In this document: positions 27,656 through 37,000 of the stretch, in pieces | Numbering within the stretch: the first letter of the stretch is position 1 | Layout: every line of letters starts with the position of its first letter | NCBI RefSeq assembly: GCF_900167565.1 | Contig: NZ_FUZV01000002.1 | Coordinates: 62,001 to 126,000 of the forward strand | DNA: 64,000 bases | Direction of reading: 5' to 3' | Source of the DNA: Pseudoxanthomonas indica | Lineage (GTDB): Bacteria > Pseudomonadota > Gammaproteobacteria > Xanthomonadales > Xanthomonadaceae | Notes under the pieces: generated by a model | Seen by the model: only the letters and a program-made list of their open reading frames with translations | The model's database searches: none | Told to the model about the DNA's origin: nothing | Position numbers and translations under genes: made by a program

Positions 27656-28527
27656 CCCAGGCTGGCGGCGATGGTGGCCACCGCCACGATGGCGAGCACG
27701 AGGCCCACGATGTTGATCCGCGCCAGCTTTTCGCGGAAGGCGACTACGCCCACCAGCGTTCCCAACACCACCACGCCAAGATTCATCGTCGCGAAGACCA
27801 CGGCGGGATTGTCCGGCAAGGCGCGATGGGCCTTGATGTAGAACAGGATGTTGGCGAAGTTGCTGGCGCCCACCAGCAAGCCAAACAGTAGTGCGCCGCG
27901 ATCCAGCCGCAACGTGCCGCGCACGCGCGTGACGATCAGCACGCCCAGCATGATCACCAGCGCACCGCTGAAGGCCACGAACAACGACGCCGCGAACGGC
28001 GTGCCAGCGGCCGCGATGTGCTTGAGCAGGATGTCCACGCCCGCATAGCCGAACAGCACGGCCAGCGGCAAGCCCCAGGCGCGGCGTTGCTCGCCTGCGG
28101 ATTCGCCGCGCGAACGACTGACGATCGCCGGAATCGCCAGCACGCCCAGTCCCAGTCCGAACAGTTTCATCGCGTCGGCGGATTCGCCGAACCAGGCGAA
28201 CGCAGCCAGCAGTGACACCACCAGCGACAAGCGCTGCGCGACATCGGTGCGGACGATGCCCGCGGCTTTCACCGACGCCGCCATCGCCAGGAAGATGGTG
28301 GGCAGCAGCACCGCCAGCAGCAGCAGCGCGGGCCACGGCGTGCCGGCTTCATGCAGTCGCTGCAGCGGTGGATCCAGCCACCACGCGCACAGCAGCACCG
28401 CGATCACATAGTTCCAGAACAGGATCGCCGGCATCGCCAGCCCGCGCCGTTGGGCGAGTTTGAGCAGCACCGACACCAGCACGCTGCACAGCACACTCAG
28501 GATCAGGAAGGGCATGTCGAAAGTCAT
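27652..28527 (-). CDS. EamA/DMT-superfamily transporter
   Basis: 291 residues and about ten hydrophobic helices in two homologous halves, the layout of the drug/metabolite transporter superfamily (EamA/RhaT-like). Segments such as LLLAVLLPTIFLAMAASVKAAGIVRTDVAQRLSLVVS and VAFREKLARINIVGLVLAIVAVATI fall where EamA repeats end. It is monocistronic, convergent with the LytTR regulator (stops overlapping by 4 bp). Substrate cannot be predicted. A second in-frame ATG four codons downstream is an equally possible start. Confidence 0.82.
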   Translation of the reverse strand: MTFDMPFLILSVLCSVLVSVLLKLAQRRGLAMPAILFWNYVIAVLLCAWWLDPPLQRLHEAGTPWPALLLLAVLLPTIFLAMAASVKAAGIVRTDVAQRLSLVVSLLAAFAWFGESADAMKLFGLGLGVLAIPAIVSRSRGESAGEQRRAWGLPLAVLFGYAGVDILLKHIAAAGTPFAASLFVAFSGALVIMLGVLIVTRVRGTLRLDRGALLFGLLVGASNFANILFYIKAHRALPDNPAVVFATMNLGVVVLGTLVGVVAFREKLARINIVGLVLAIVAVATIAASLG

Positions 28528-28699
28528 GGAAAGGCCACGCCATTATCGCCGCATGCCTGTCATCTGGCGGGGTGATCCTCGCAGCCGACGCGGATTCTGG
28601 CCGGATCCTGCGACGACCCGCGTTCGATCCGATGCCCTTTTCACACCCGCGCGCCCCTCGTGGGGACGGGGTTTCCGTCAAGAACCAAGGATAGATTGC

Positions 28700-29659
28700 A
28701 TGTTCAAGCGCTCGACCTCGCACTCCCTCTTGCTGGCTCCCGTCGCCCTGTTGCTGTGCGCCGCCAGCGCCTCGGCGATCGCCGCCAATGCGCAGGAAAC
28801 CCGCCAGCAGCAAGCCGCGGCCATTCCCAAGTGCGCCAAGCCACTGGGCACCATCGCGGTGCTGGAGCCGGAAGACGGCGTCAACTGGTGGAGCGGCCAG
28901 CAGTTGCCGGCGCCGTCGAAGTTGATCAAGGTGTTCGTCAACAAATCGCGCTGCTTCACCCTCGTTGATCGTGGCGCTGGCCTGAGCGCCGCGCAGGGCG
29001 AACGTGATCTGGCCGCCAGCGGCGAGCTGCGCAATCGCTCCAATCTCGGCAAGGGCCAGATGAAGGCAGCCGACTACGTGTTGGTACCGGACCTGATTTC
29101 GTCCAACAACAACGCCGGCGGCAATGCCGTGAGCGGTCTGCTCGGTGGTTTGATCGGCGGCAACGCCGGCCAGATCGTGGGCGGCCTGAACTTCAAGAAG
29201 AAGACCGCCGACGTGGTGCTCACCGTGACCGACGTGCGCTCGTCCGAGCAGGTGGCGATGGCCGAAGGCAGCGCCAAGAAGACCGACGTGGGCTGGGGCG
29301 CGAGCGCGGGCCTGTTCACCGGCAATGACTACGGCGCCGGTGGCGCATCGGGTTATGCCAATACGGAAATCGGCCAGGTGATCACCCTGGCTTACCTGCA
29401 GGCCTATACGGATCTGGTCGGCCAACTCGGCGGCCTGTCCGGCAATGCCGCTGCCAGCAATGCCGAGCAGGCCGTGGAGATGACCAAGCCTGGTCGGTTG
29501 TTCGCCAATGCCAAGGGCACCGGCAGCGCCGTGCGCGATCTGGACTCGGGCATGCTGCTGTATCCCACCGGCAACAAGGAAGGAATGATGTGGGAAGTGG
29601 AAGACGAGCTGGGCAACAAGGGTTGGGTGTCGTCCAGCCTGGTCAAGCTCGCGCGCTGA
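28700..29659 (+). CDS. CsgG/HfaB-like secreted protein
   Basis: 319 residues with a Sec signal peptide (cleavage near SASAIAA). The central part, with IAVLEPE, the RCFTLVDRG segment, a Gly/Ala-rich VSGLLGGLIGGNAG stretch, VVLTVTDVRSSEQVA and an Ala-rich TEIGQVITLAYLQAYTDLV helix, resembles CsgG/HfaB proteins that form outer-membrane secretion pores. It has no lipobox cysteine, unlike CsgG. The C-terminal ~60 residues (GRLFANAKGTG ... GWVSSSLVKLAR) look like an SH3-type wall-binding module. No curli genes (csgA, csgE, csgF) are nearby, so a curli role is unlikely. It ends at an intrinsic terminator. Confidence 0.7.
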   Translation: MFKRSTSHSLLLAPVALLLCAASASAIAANAQETRQQQAAAIPKCAKPLGTIAVLEPEDGVNWWSGQQLPAPSKLIKVFVNKSRCFTLVDRGAGLSAAQGERDLAASGELRNRSNLGKGQMKAADYVLVPDLISSNNNAGGNAVSGLLGGLIGGNAGQIVGGLNFKKKTADVVLTVTDVRSSEQVAMAEGSAKKTDVGWGASAGLFTGNDYGAGGASGYANTEIGQVITLAYLQAYTDLVGQLGGLSGNAAASNAEQAVEMTKPGRLFANAKGTGSAVRDLDSGMLLYPTGNKEGMMWEVEDELGNKGWVSSSLVKLAR

Positions 29660-29683
29660 ACCAAGCGTACTGGTGTTATCGAA

Positions 29684-29711
29684 GGCCGCGGACAAACCGC
29701 GGCCTTTCTTG
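29684..29711 (+). terminator. Intrinsic terminator after CsgG-like gene
   Basis: A perfect 8-bp stem GGCCGCGG / CCGCGGCC with an ACAAA loop is followed by TTTCTTGTTT. It closes the CsgG-like transcription unit. Confidence 0.9.
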
Positions 29712-29969
29712 TTTGTGCCTTTGCCGGTGCAGCGTCGGAGCCCACCGTGCTGCGCGGCTCATCTGGTTCCTCTGCGGAATTTCTAGGAGACTTCCGATTC
29801 CTCTCTGGCCTTTCATTCCGGATCAATAGGGTGTCGATGAGATGTATACGCAGTAGATTTATATCTATCAGCCAGGTACTGCGACACATCTAAGAAAGGA
29901 CCGAGCTCTTCGCCCGGTCATGGCTGGCATGCACTCAATCGGCTTCCCGTGGACCCCCTAGGAGAGACC
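29712..29969. promoter_or_regulatory. AT-rich leader upstream of fimbrial adhesin gene
   Basis: This gap contains the most AT-rich patch I saw in the window (around 29822-29872, including TTTATATCTATC at 29858-29869). It probably contains the adhesin promoter and perhaps binding sites for a nucleoid protein. No unambiguous -35 element can be named. The adhesin ribosome-binding site AGGAG is at its right end. Confidence 0.35.
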
Positions 29970-31133
29970 ATGCAAAGCCAGTCACAGATGCGCCGCTCAG
30001 CCACCACCACCCACAGCACCCGCGTGAATCCGGGTTGGCTCCGATGGCAGCGCACAATGGTCGCGCAGGGTTTGCTTGTCCTTTTCGCATTCTGGGTGAT
30101 GGGATCGGCGCATGCGGCCTACAGATGCAATACGCGGACGCCAGCCGACATCGACCTGCCGTTCGCGAAAACGATTTCTGTCCCACCCGGCTTGAAGGCC
30201 GGCAGCGCCATCACTGCCTGGACCGCGGTCGACAGCATCGAGAAGGCTTATGTTTGCGCGACCCGTGAGCGTGATCGCATCGGCGTCTACAACGTCGGCA
30301 TCAACCTGTCCCCATCAGGCTACACCTATGGAACCAACCCGCAGTACACCGTGTGGAAGACCAATCTGACCGGTGTAGGCGTCGCCGTGCGGACCTGGAC
30401 CTACCTGCGCTGGATCGTCGGCGTGCAGGGAGGGTGCAGCGACGGTTGGCGTGGCCCCACCAATCTGACCACCACGGCCATTGTCACCGGCTCGGGCGTA
30501 GGCAGCGCCAGCGGCGCCTCTGCGAGCTGTGGCGGCACCCTGATCCAGTCGGCGGGCTGGGGCGGCAAGTCCGAGGCCATACTGGTGAAAATCGGCGATG
30601 TCAGTCCAGGCAGCTTCAAGCGGACACAAATCTATGCAATGCGTATTGGCGGCAGTGGTGACAGCTGGTACGGAGCCGGCACCTACGACCGCAAGTACTA
30701 TCTGGGCAGCACCAGCTTCACGCGGCCGACATGCAGTACGCCGGACGTCACGGTCGACATGGGCAAGCATTCCAATGGTTCGTTTGCCGGCGTGGGTTCG
30801 ACATTGGCGCCGGTGAAATTCACCGTCAGCATCAACAGCTGTCCCACTGGTTACAGCAAAGTCAGCTATCTTTTCAGTTCCCTGCAAGCCGTTGACAATG
30901 ACATGGGCCTGCTGAAGATGACGTCCACATCCTCGGCCAAAGGCATCGGACTGAAGCTGATGCGAAGTGACGGTTCGGCTCTGAAAATGCAAGCCTGGAA
31001 CAAGCTTGACGACTATCAGTCAAGCAAAGGGGGCGACTCGAAGATCACCCTGCGGGCAGCTTTGTACCGCACAGGCGAGGTAAGTCCAGGAAACTTCAGT
31101 TCAGAAGTGCTGCTGACCATGGGCTACGAATAG
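29970..31133 (+). CDS. Fimbrial adhesin-like protein 1
   Basis: 387 residues. AGGAG just before the ATG supports MQSQSQMRR as the start. The signal peptide is long, with a hydrophobic stretch at about residues 28-48 and cleavage after SAHA. The C-terminal half (from about 245) is a pilin-type domain: CSTPDVTVDMGKH, a second Cys in INSCPTGY, and the donor-strand-like final strand FSSEVLLTMGYE. The N-terminal half with several Cys may be a receptor-binding domain, so this looks like a chaperone-usher tip adhesin. No chaperone, usher or major pilin gene is in the window. Confidence 0.7.
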   Translation: MQSQSQMRRSATTTHSTRVNPGWLRWQRTMVAQGLLVLFAFWVMGSAHAAYRCNTRTPADIDLPFAKTISVPPGLKAGSAITAWTAVDSIEKAYVCATRERDRIGVYNVGINLSPSGYTYGTNPQYTVWKTNLTGVGVAVRTWTYLRWIVGVQGGCSDGWRGPTNLTTTAIVTGSGVGSASGASASCGGTLIQSAGWGGKSEAILVKIGDVSPGSFKRTQIYAMRIGGSGDSWYGAGTYDRKYYLGSTSFTRPTCSTPDVTVDMGKHSNGSFAGVGSTLAPVKFTVSINSCPTGYSKVSYLFSSLQAVDNDMGLLKMTSTSSAKGIGLKLMRSDGSALKMQAWNKLDDYQSSKGGDSKITLRAALYRTGEVSPGNFSSEVLLTMGYE

Positions 31134-31191
31134 CCGCAGGTACGGCGGCAGCGCCGATGCCGAGTTGACCATCGCGATGAGCTATCAATAG
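31134..31191 (+). pseudogene. Relic of a pilin gene 3' end
   Basis: Right after the first adhesin stop, in a different frame, a 16-codon stretch reads YGGSADAELTIAMSYQ and then stops. Type 1 fimbrial subunits end with just this pattern: Gly/Ala turn, alternating hydrophobic strand, and Tyr-Gln at the C-terminus. No start or upstream coding is attached. It is most simply the leftover tail of a third fimbrial gene lost by deletion. The match is short, so chance cannot be fully excluded. Confidence 0.5.
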
Positions 31192-31321
31192 TTCGATGCC
31201 GGACTTTTCCTACAGTCGGGTGCGGGAAAATCCGAGTGCAGGCCCAGTCGAGCTGCTCCAACCTATGTGCGACCCGCGTTGGGGTCGAGCCCGCAAAACC
31301 CGGGCAGCACGAGGATGGAAG

Positions 31322-32326
31322 ATGGCGAAACGCTGGACGACCTGGATGGCAATCTTGCCGATGACTGTGCTCGTGCCGACGGCACGGGCCGACTGCACGG
31401 GCGACGCCGTCATCACGACCATCGCGCTGCCGGAGTCACTGGCGATCTCCCGCGACAACGGCTGGTCCCGGGGCACGGTGCTTTGGCAAAGTGGCTGGGT
31501 CGGGACGGGAGCCGCCACCATCACGCAATGCAATAGCGCCAGCGAGCAACGCAGCTGGGGTTACGCAAGCAGCATCACGCGCGCGCCACTGGCTTCGACG
31601 TATGCGACCTCCCCGGCCGGCGTGGGCGTGCAGGTGGCCTGGCTCGATTCGACGCAGGCATCGCCCACTTTCGGCGCGCCGCCATCGCGCGTCCTTGCCT
31701 GGCCGAGGGTCACGCAGAAGCTGCCGACAGGAAGTAGTCATACCGTCCCTGCGCGCTATGCGATCCGCCTGGTGAAGACCGGCGAGATAGCTACTGGTGA
31801 ATTCTCGTTTGCTGCACCCTTGGCGACGATCGACTACGGCGGCATCAAGGCGACCGAACTGCACGTCACCGGCACCACTCAGCTCAAGCTGCGATCGTGC
31901 AGCACGCCAGACGTCACTGTTGCGTTGGGATCCCATGCTGCGTCCGCGCTGAGCAACACCGGTGACACGACCAAGGCGGTAGGTTTTGACTTGCGCCTGC
32001 TCGACTGCCCCGCCGGCCTGAGCGGCATCAGTTACCAGTTCTCCTCATGGGAAGCGCAAGCCGAAACGGGTGTGGTGGCCGCGCAAGCGCTGCAATCGAC
32101 GGCCACCGGGGTTGGCGTTCTGATCAGCTGGCGCGATGGCACGCCGCTGCAATTGCTGAAGACGTTCAACAGCGTCCATGACGCGGCTGGCGCGCCTGTG
32201 GCCGATGTCAAAGCCGGCGGCGAGTTTGTCGTGCCGCTGCAAGCCTCGCTGTATCGCATGCCCGGCCAGTCGCTGCGTGCAGGAGACGTGGTGGCCGAAA
32301 TGGAGTTCCGGATCTGGTACGAATAG
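31322..32326 (+). CDS. Fimbrial adhesin-like protein 2
   Basis: 334 residues, starting at MAKRWTTW with a signal peptide cut after ARA. It is a paralogue of the preceding adhesin-like protein: both carry CSTPDVTV followed by a short Gly-Ser-His/Lys-His turn, a second Cys about 40 residues later (LDCPAGL / SCPTGY), and a C-terminal strand ending in Tyr-Glu (FRIWYE / TMGYE). The N-terminal domain differs strongly, as expected if the two bind different ligands. There is 130 bp between the relic and this gene. Again no chaperone or usher is near. Confidence 0.68.
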   Translation: MAKRWTTWMAILPMTVLVPTARADCTGDAVITTIALPESLAISRDNGWSRGTVLWQSGWVGTGAATITQCNSASEQRSWGYASSITRAPLASTYATSPAGVGVQVAWLDSTQASPTFGAPPSRVLAWPRVTQKLPTGSSHTVPARYAIRLVKTGEIATGEFSFAAPLATIDYGGIKATELHVTGTTQLKLRSCSTPDVTVALGSHAASALSNTGDTTKAVGFDLRLLDCPAGLSGISYQFSSWEAQAETGVVAAQALQSTATGVGVLISWRDGTPLQLLKTFNSVHDAAGAPVADVKAGGEFVVPLQASLYRMPGQSLRAGDVVAEMEFRIWYE

Positions 32327-32369
32327 GGTGCGGCGCGCCTTTCACGCCGCACCCTGCTTTTGGGTGCGC

Positions 32370-33263
32370 CTACAGCACGCCCGGGATACGGGTCTGCAAG
32401 GCTTCCCTTTCCAGCGCGCAGGCGGCGGCATCGGGCGGTGCGGCCGTGCGTTGCGCCGCAATCTCCGCCGCCGCTGCCTTCATGTCGGCCTGGAACACCG
32501 GATCGGCATGCAGCTTGGCGACTGCGCCGGCCGCCACGGCGCGTCCTTCCAGGATGTCACTCTGCCAGTGCGCATTGCAGATCAACCGGCTCTCGCCGAA
32601 CGAGCGTCCACGCGCGAGCAGGGCATCGCTGGCCTCCGGCGCCAGTTCGGTCAGCAACAGCGCCCAGGTCCAGCCGATGGCGGTGTGCCCGGACGGGTAA
32701 GAGCCGTCCTTGCGCAGCGACGCCTCGTCCTTGGGGAAGCAGGTGGATTCGTTGTAGTGCACGAACGGGCGGATGCGCTGGTAGTGATTTTTCGCCGCAT
32801 AGGTCGCCAGCCCACCGTCGATCATCGAACGCTGCAGCAGCAGATACAGGCGCGGGGTGCTCTGCTGGCTGATGCTGACGCCGAGCGCGCAGGAGAAAAC
32901 GCCGCTGGTATGCGGAAACGACAAATCCGCATCGGATACCGCCAATGCATAGCGCGGCGTTCCTTTCAGTTTCTGCGAGGCGCGGCTGACCGCCTGGTCG
33001 TTGGCAAACGCAGGCGTGCCCTCTGCGGGCGGCGCGGGCAGCAGCACCAGGCTGTCGGGAAGATTCCGCCCCAGATAGCCGGCCGGAATGCCCGGGCGCA
33101 GTTCCGGCACCGGTGCCGGCGCCGTGATTGTGGTGGCAGGCGCACTGTCGGCGGAACGAGCCGCGGGTGGCGATGCGCAGGCACCCAAGGCGATGGTCAC
33201 CGCCACGGACAAACAGGGCAGCGCGGACAGTGGCAAGGGGCGAGGCGAACGTGATGTTGACAT
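32370..33263 (-). CDS. Class A non-specific acid phosphatase, lipoprotein
   Basis: 297 residues. The full PAP2/PhoN signature is present in three parts: KNHYQRIRPF, SYPSGHT and SRLICNAHWQSD, holding the catalytic His and Asp. It removes phosphate from many organic monoesters outside the cytoplasm. The N-terminus carries a lipobox (ALGAC) rather than the cleavable signal of classical PhoN, so it is probably membrane-tethered. A GGAGG ribosome-binding site lies before the ATG. It is a single-gene unit, divergent from the next lipoprotein and convergent with adhesin 2. No Pho box was recognised. Confidence 0.88.
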   Translation of the reverse strand: MSTSRSPRPLPLSALPCLSVAVTIALGACASPPAARSADSAPATTITAPAPVPELRPGIPAGYLGRNLPDSLVLLPAPPAEGTPAFANDQAVSRASQKLKGTPRYALAVSDADLSFPHTSGVFSCALGVSISQQSTPRLYLLLQRSMIDGGLATYAAKNHYQRIRPFVHYNESTCFPKDEASLRKDGSYPSGHTAIGWTWALLLTELAPEASDALLARGRSFGESRLICNAHWQSDILEGRAVAAGAVAKLHADPVFQADMKAAAAEIAAQRTAAPPDAAACALEREALQTRIPGVL

Positions 33264-33451
33264 GGCGGATCCTCCGTCCCATCAGTATTGCGCATGCACG
33301 CGCCTTCGCCTTCGGTAGAACTACTGACGAAGGCGCGATGTCGATAACGGCATTCGGACGTTTCCTATGTTGGCGCGCGTCGCTGCGCTGACAGGATGCC
33401 GCTCGGGCGGCATCGCCGCCGTGTCTTTCCACTCCGATCCCAAGGAAACGC

Positions 33452-34039
33452 ATGTCGATGCGCGCCACCGTCGTGTTGCCGATAGTCCTGAGTCTGTGCC
33501 TGGCCAGTTGCGCACCCGAGCGCGGCCCCACGCCGGGCACCGAACCTCCGATGCCGGAGCGGATGCCGGTGGAAGTGGCACCGCCCACCGAGAGCTCGCG
33601 CGCCATGCTCGAAAAGTTCTACACCCAGCACCTGCGCAATCGCGACTCCGGCGTACCGGACGAGTATCTGCTGGATGGCTATCGCCCCTACATCTCGCAA
33701 CGGCTGACAGCGCAGCTGGAGCGTGCCCGCCAGGTACGTGACCAGGCCATCGTGGCCCATCCGGACGAAAAACCGCCGTTTGTCGAGGGCGACTTTTTCA
33801 GCAGCCTGTTCGAAGGACCGACCGGTTTCGAGATCGGCATGCCCGTCCGCCTGAATGACGAGAACCAGCGAGTGCCGATAGTGTTTTCCAACGTCATCCC
33901 TGGCCAGCAGCCGGTGCGCTGGACCGACTACGCCGTCATGGTCCACGAAGAAAGCGGCTGGAAGCTGGATGACGTCGAATACGGTGGCCAGTGGGAATTC
34001 GCCACCCGCGGGCGCCTCAGCGAGATGCTGAAGCCCTAG
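33452..34039 (+). CDS. Putative lipoprotein, DUF3828/YbjP-like
   Basis: 195 residues with a lipoprotein signal (LCLASC lipobox) and an AAGGA ribosome-binding site. The mature region (FYTQHL, YISQRLTAQLERARQVRD, EGDFF, and a closing WKLDDVEYGG) resembles the DUF3828 family that includes YbjP-like lipoproteins, which adopt an NTF2-like fold. Its function is not known. The stop shares the CTAG bases with the stop of the convergent giant kinase gene. Family assignment is tentative; lipoprotein status is solid. Confidence 0.65.
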   Translation: MSMRATVVLPIVLSLCLASCAPERGPTPGTEPPMPERMPVEVAPPTESSRAMLEKFYTQHLRNRDSGVPDEYLLDGYRPYISQRLTAQLERARQVRDQAIVAHPDEKPPFVEGDFFSSLFEGPTGFEIGMPVRLNDENQRVPIVFSNVIPGQQPVRWTDYAVMVHEESGWKLDDVEYGGQWEFATRGRLSEMLKP

Positions 34040-37000
34040 CTGTCGCTCACCGCCACTGCACGATCCACGCTCTTCTGCCTGCTGGCTTTGGCCGTGGCCA
34101 GGGGCACGCGTATCGTGCAGTGCAGGCGATGCGGGCCCAGTTCGTAAGTTGTCTGCCCACCCAGATTGTGCGGAATGCCGCGCTCGATCAGCTGGCGTCC
34201 ATAGCCACCACCGAGCTGGCTCGCGTCGGACGTGTCGATGTCTTCTTCCAGCCAGTCGATGCTCAGCATCGGTTCGTCCGCATCGCCTTCGATGCGCCAT
34301 TGCACGTTGAGCCGGCCACGCCCTTCCGACAGGGCGCCATACTTGCGCGAATTGGTGGTCAGCTCGTGAATGGCCAGCGCCAGGATCTGGATGGCGGAAC
34401 GCCGCAGCGGCACATCCGGCCCTTCCAGGGTGATGCGCTCCGGATTGGCGTGCCCGGCCACCGCACCCAGTTCCATCGCCAGGAGGTTGCCCAGGGTGAT
34501 GGCTTCCGCCTCCGGCTGTGACAGCAGGCCCTGCGCGCGCGAAAGCGCCGCCAGGCGATCTTCGAGCACGCCGCTGAAGGCCTGCAGATCATCGGTCTCC
34601 TTGGCGGTCTGACGTGCGATGGATTGCACGACCGCCAGCAGATTGCGGGTGCGATGTTGCAGCTCGGCGACCATCAGCTGCTGCTCGCCTTGCAGGCGCC
34701 GCAGGTCATGCACTTCCGTGGACGTGCCCAGCCACTCGATGATGACGCCGGTGTCATCCACCACCGGCATGGCTTTGGTGTTGAACCAGCGATAGGCGCC
34801 TTCGCCGGAATTGAAGATCCGGTGCTCGATATGGAACGCGCTCTTGTCTTCCGCCTGCTGCCAGGCGAGCAGCGTGGCCTCGCGATCATCCGGATGCAGG
34901 GCGGTGAGCCAGTTCTGGCCCAGCGTGTTGACCTCGCTCAGCCCCGTGTACGCGGCCCACTGCGGGCTGGACCAGGTCCAATGACCATCATCCACCGCAC
35001 GCCACACCAGTTGCGGAATGCCTTCCATCAAACTGCGCAGACGGCTATCGCTCTCGCGCAGGGCGCGCTCGGCACGGGTGAGCGGGGTGACGTCCATGAA
35101 GGTGACCACGGCGCCGCCAATGAAATTGTCCACGCTCCGGTACGGCAGCACACGCACGATGTAACGCATGCCGGTGGTCGGATTCTCGATTTCCCGGTCG
35201 ATGGTCGACAGCGTGCGGATGACCTTGCGCACATCGTCCTGCAGTTCGTCGTAGTTAACCCGCGATTTGATGTGCCCCAGCGGGCGATGGATGTCCGATT
35301 CCACCAGCGGGAAGATATCCGCCACCGCCGGGGTGAAATTGGTGATGCGCAGCTCGTTGTCGAGGAAGATGGTCGCAATCTGCGTGCTTTCCAGCAGGTT
35401 CTTCAGATCGCTGTTGGCATGGGCCAGCTCCTGCACCCGATGGGCGAGCTCGCCATTGACCGTGGTGACTTCCTCGTTGACGGACTGCAGCTCTTCCTTG
35501 GAGGTTTCCAGTTCCTCGTTGGCGCTCTGCAGCTCCTCGTTGAGGGACTGGTATTCCTCGTTGGAGGACTTGAGCTCCTCGTTGGCGCTTTCCAGCTCCT
35601 CGATCATGGCCTGCAGGCGTTCGCGGGTGACGCGAAGTTCGGCATCCAGTGAGCGTACGTGATCGTCGTGCGCGGCCGAGGCGCCGAGGGCCATCGTGCC
35701 GGAGGCCGGAATCTTGGGCCCGTCCTTGAACAGCACCACGAACCCGCGTGGGGCGCTGCCACTGTCGATGGCAGGCTCGATGATCAGGTCGATCGTGTTC
35801 TGCTGCGCGGGATCGCTGATGGTCAGTCCTTCCACGTGGACCTGGCGATTCTCGGTCGCCGCGCGATTGAGCGCGCCCCGCAGATCCAGCCGCAGATCGC
35901 GGTGGACCAGATTGAGCAGGTTCAGGCTGGGCGTGCCGCCGCCTGGATGGATGTAGCGGCCGGCCTGCGCGGAGAAGTGCAGCACATCAAACTGATCGTC
36001 GACGATGGCGTAGGCGGGCGCATAGCGCTCGGCAATGCCCTCACCCTGGCGGACCAGGTTCTGGTTGGCACTCTGCGGACGTGGCACGGTCGGGATGGTG
36101 GGGCTGTGGCTGACCACATGCGCAAAGGTGAAGCCGGCATGCAGACGGGTATCCACGTCCAGCTTCTGGAAGATGCGGAAGGTGCGCTCCACCGGTGCGA
36201 ACAGCTTGGCGTGCCGCGACACGTTCTCGGAATTACCCAGGAACAGGTAACCGTGCGGACGCAGGGCGAAGTGAAACAGCGGGATGATCCGGTTCTGCAG
36301 GTCCGCATCCAGATAGATCAGCAGATTGCGGCAGGACACCATGTCCAGGCGCGAGAAGGGCGGATCCTTGACGATGCTGTGCTGGGAAAACACGCACATC
36401 TCGCGCAGTTCCTTGGAGACGCTGTAGGTTTCGCCCTCCTTGACGAACCAGCGCGCCAGCCGATCCTGCGGCACTTCCTCGGCGATGCTCTGCGGATAGC
36501 GGCCGACACGCGCCACGGCCAATGCGCGACCATCGATGTCACTGGCAAACAGCTGGATGTGCGGTGGCGCGTCCATCGTATTGGCGTATTCCCGCAGCAA
36601 CATGGCCAGCGAGTAGGCCTCTTCACCCGTGGAGCAGCCCAGCACCCAGACCCGCAGGTGATCACTGCGACCCTTGCCCTGGAACAGCTTGGGGATGACG
36701 TGCGATTCGAGGAAGTCGAACTCGCGGCGGTCGCGGAAGAACTGGGTGACCCCAATCAGCAGATCATTGAACAGTTGTTGTGCCTCATCCGGGCTGGAAC
36801 GCAGCACGTCGATGTAGGCCGTCATGCTGGCCACCTGCACGACCTGCATGCGTCGCTGCACGCGGCGCATGAAGGTGGCTCGCTTGTAGCCGTGGAAATC
36901 GTGACCGGTGTTGTTGCGCAGCAGATCCGCGATCTGGCTCAGTTTGTCCAGGCTGGCCTTGGCGGCGGCCTCGCTGGCCAGCGCTTCGCCCATCCGGTTG

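Noticed and set aside
28700..29659. Curli secretion gene csgG
   Set aside because: There is no lipobox and no csgA/B/E/F nearby, so a true curli operon is not supported; only a CsgG-like fold is claimed.
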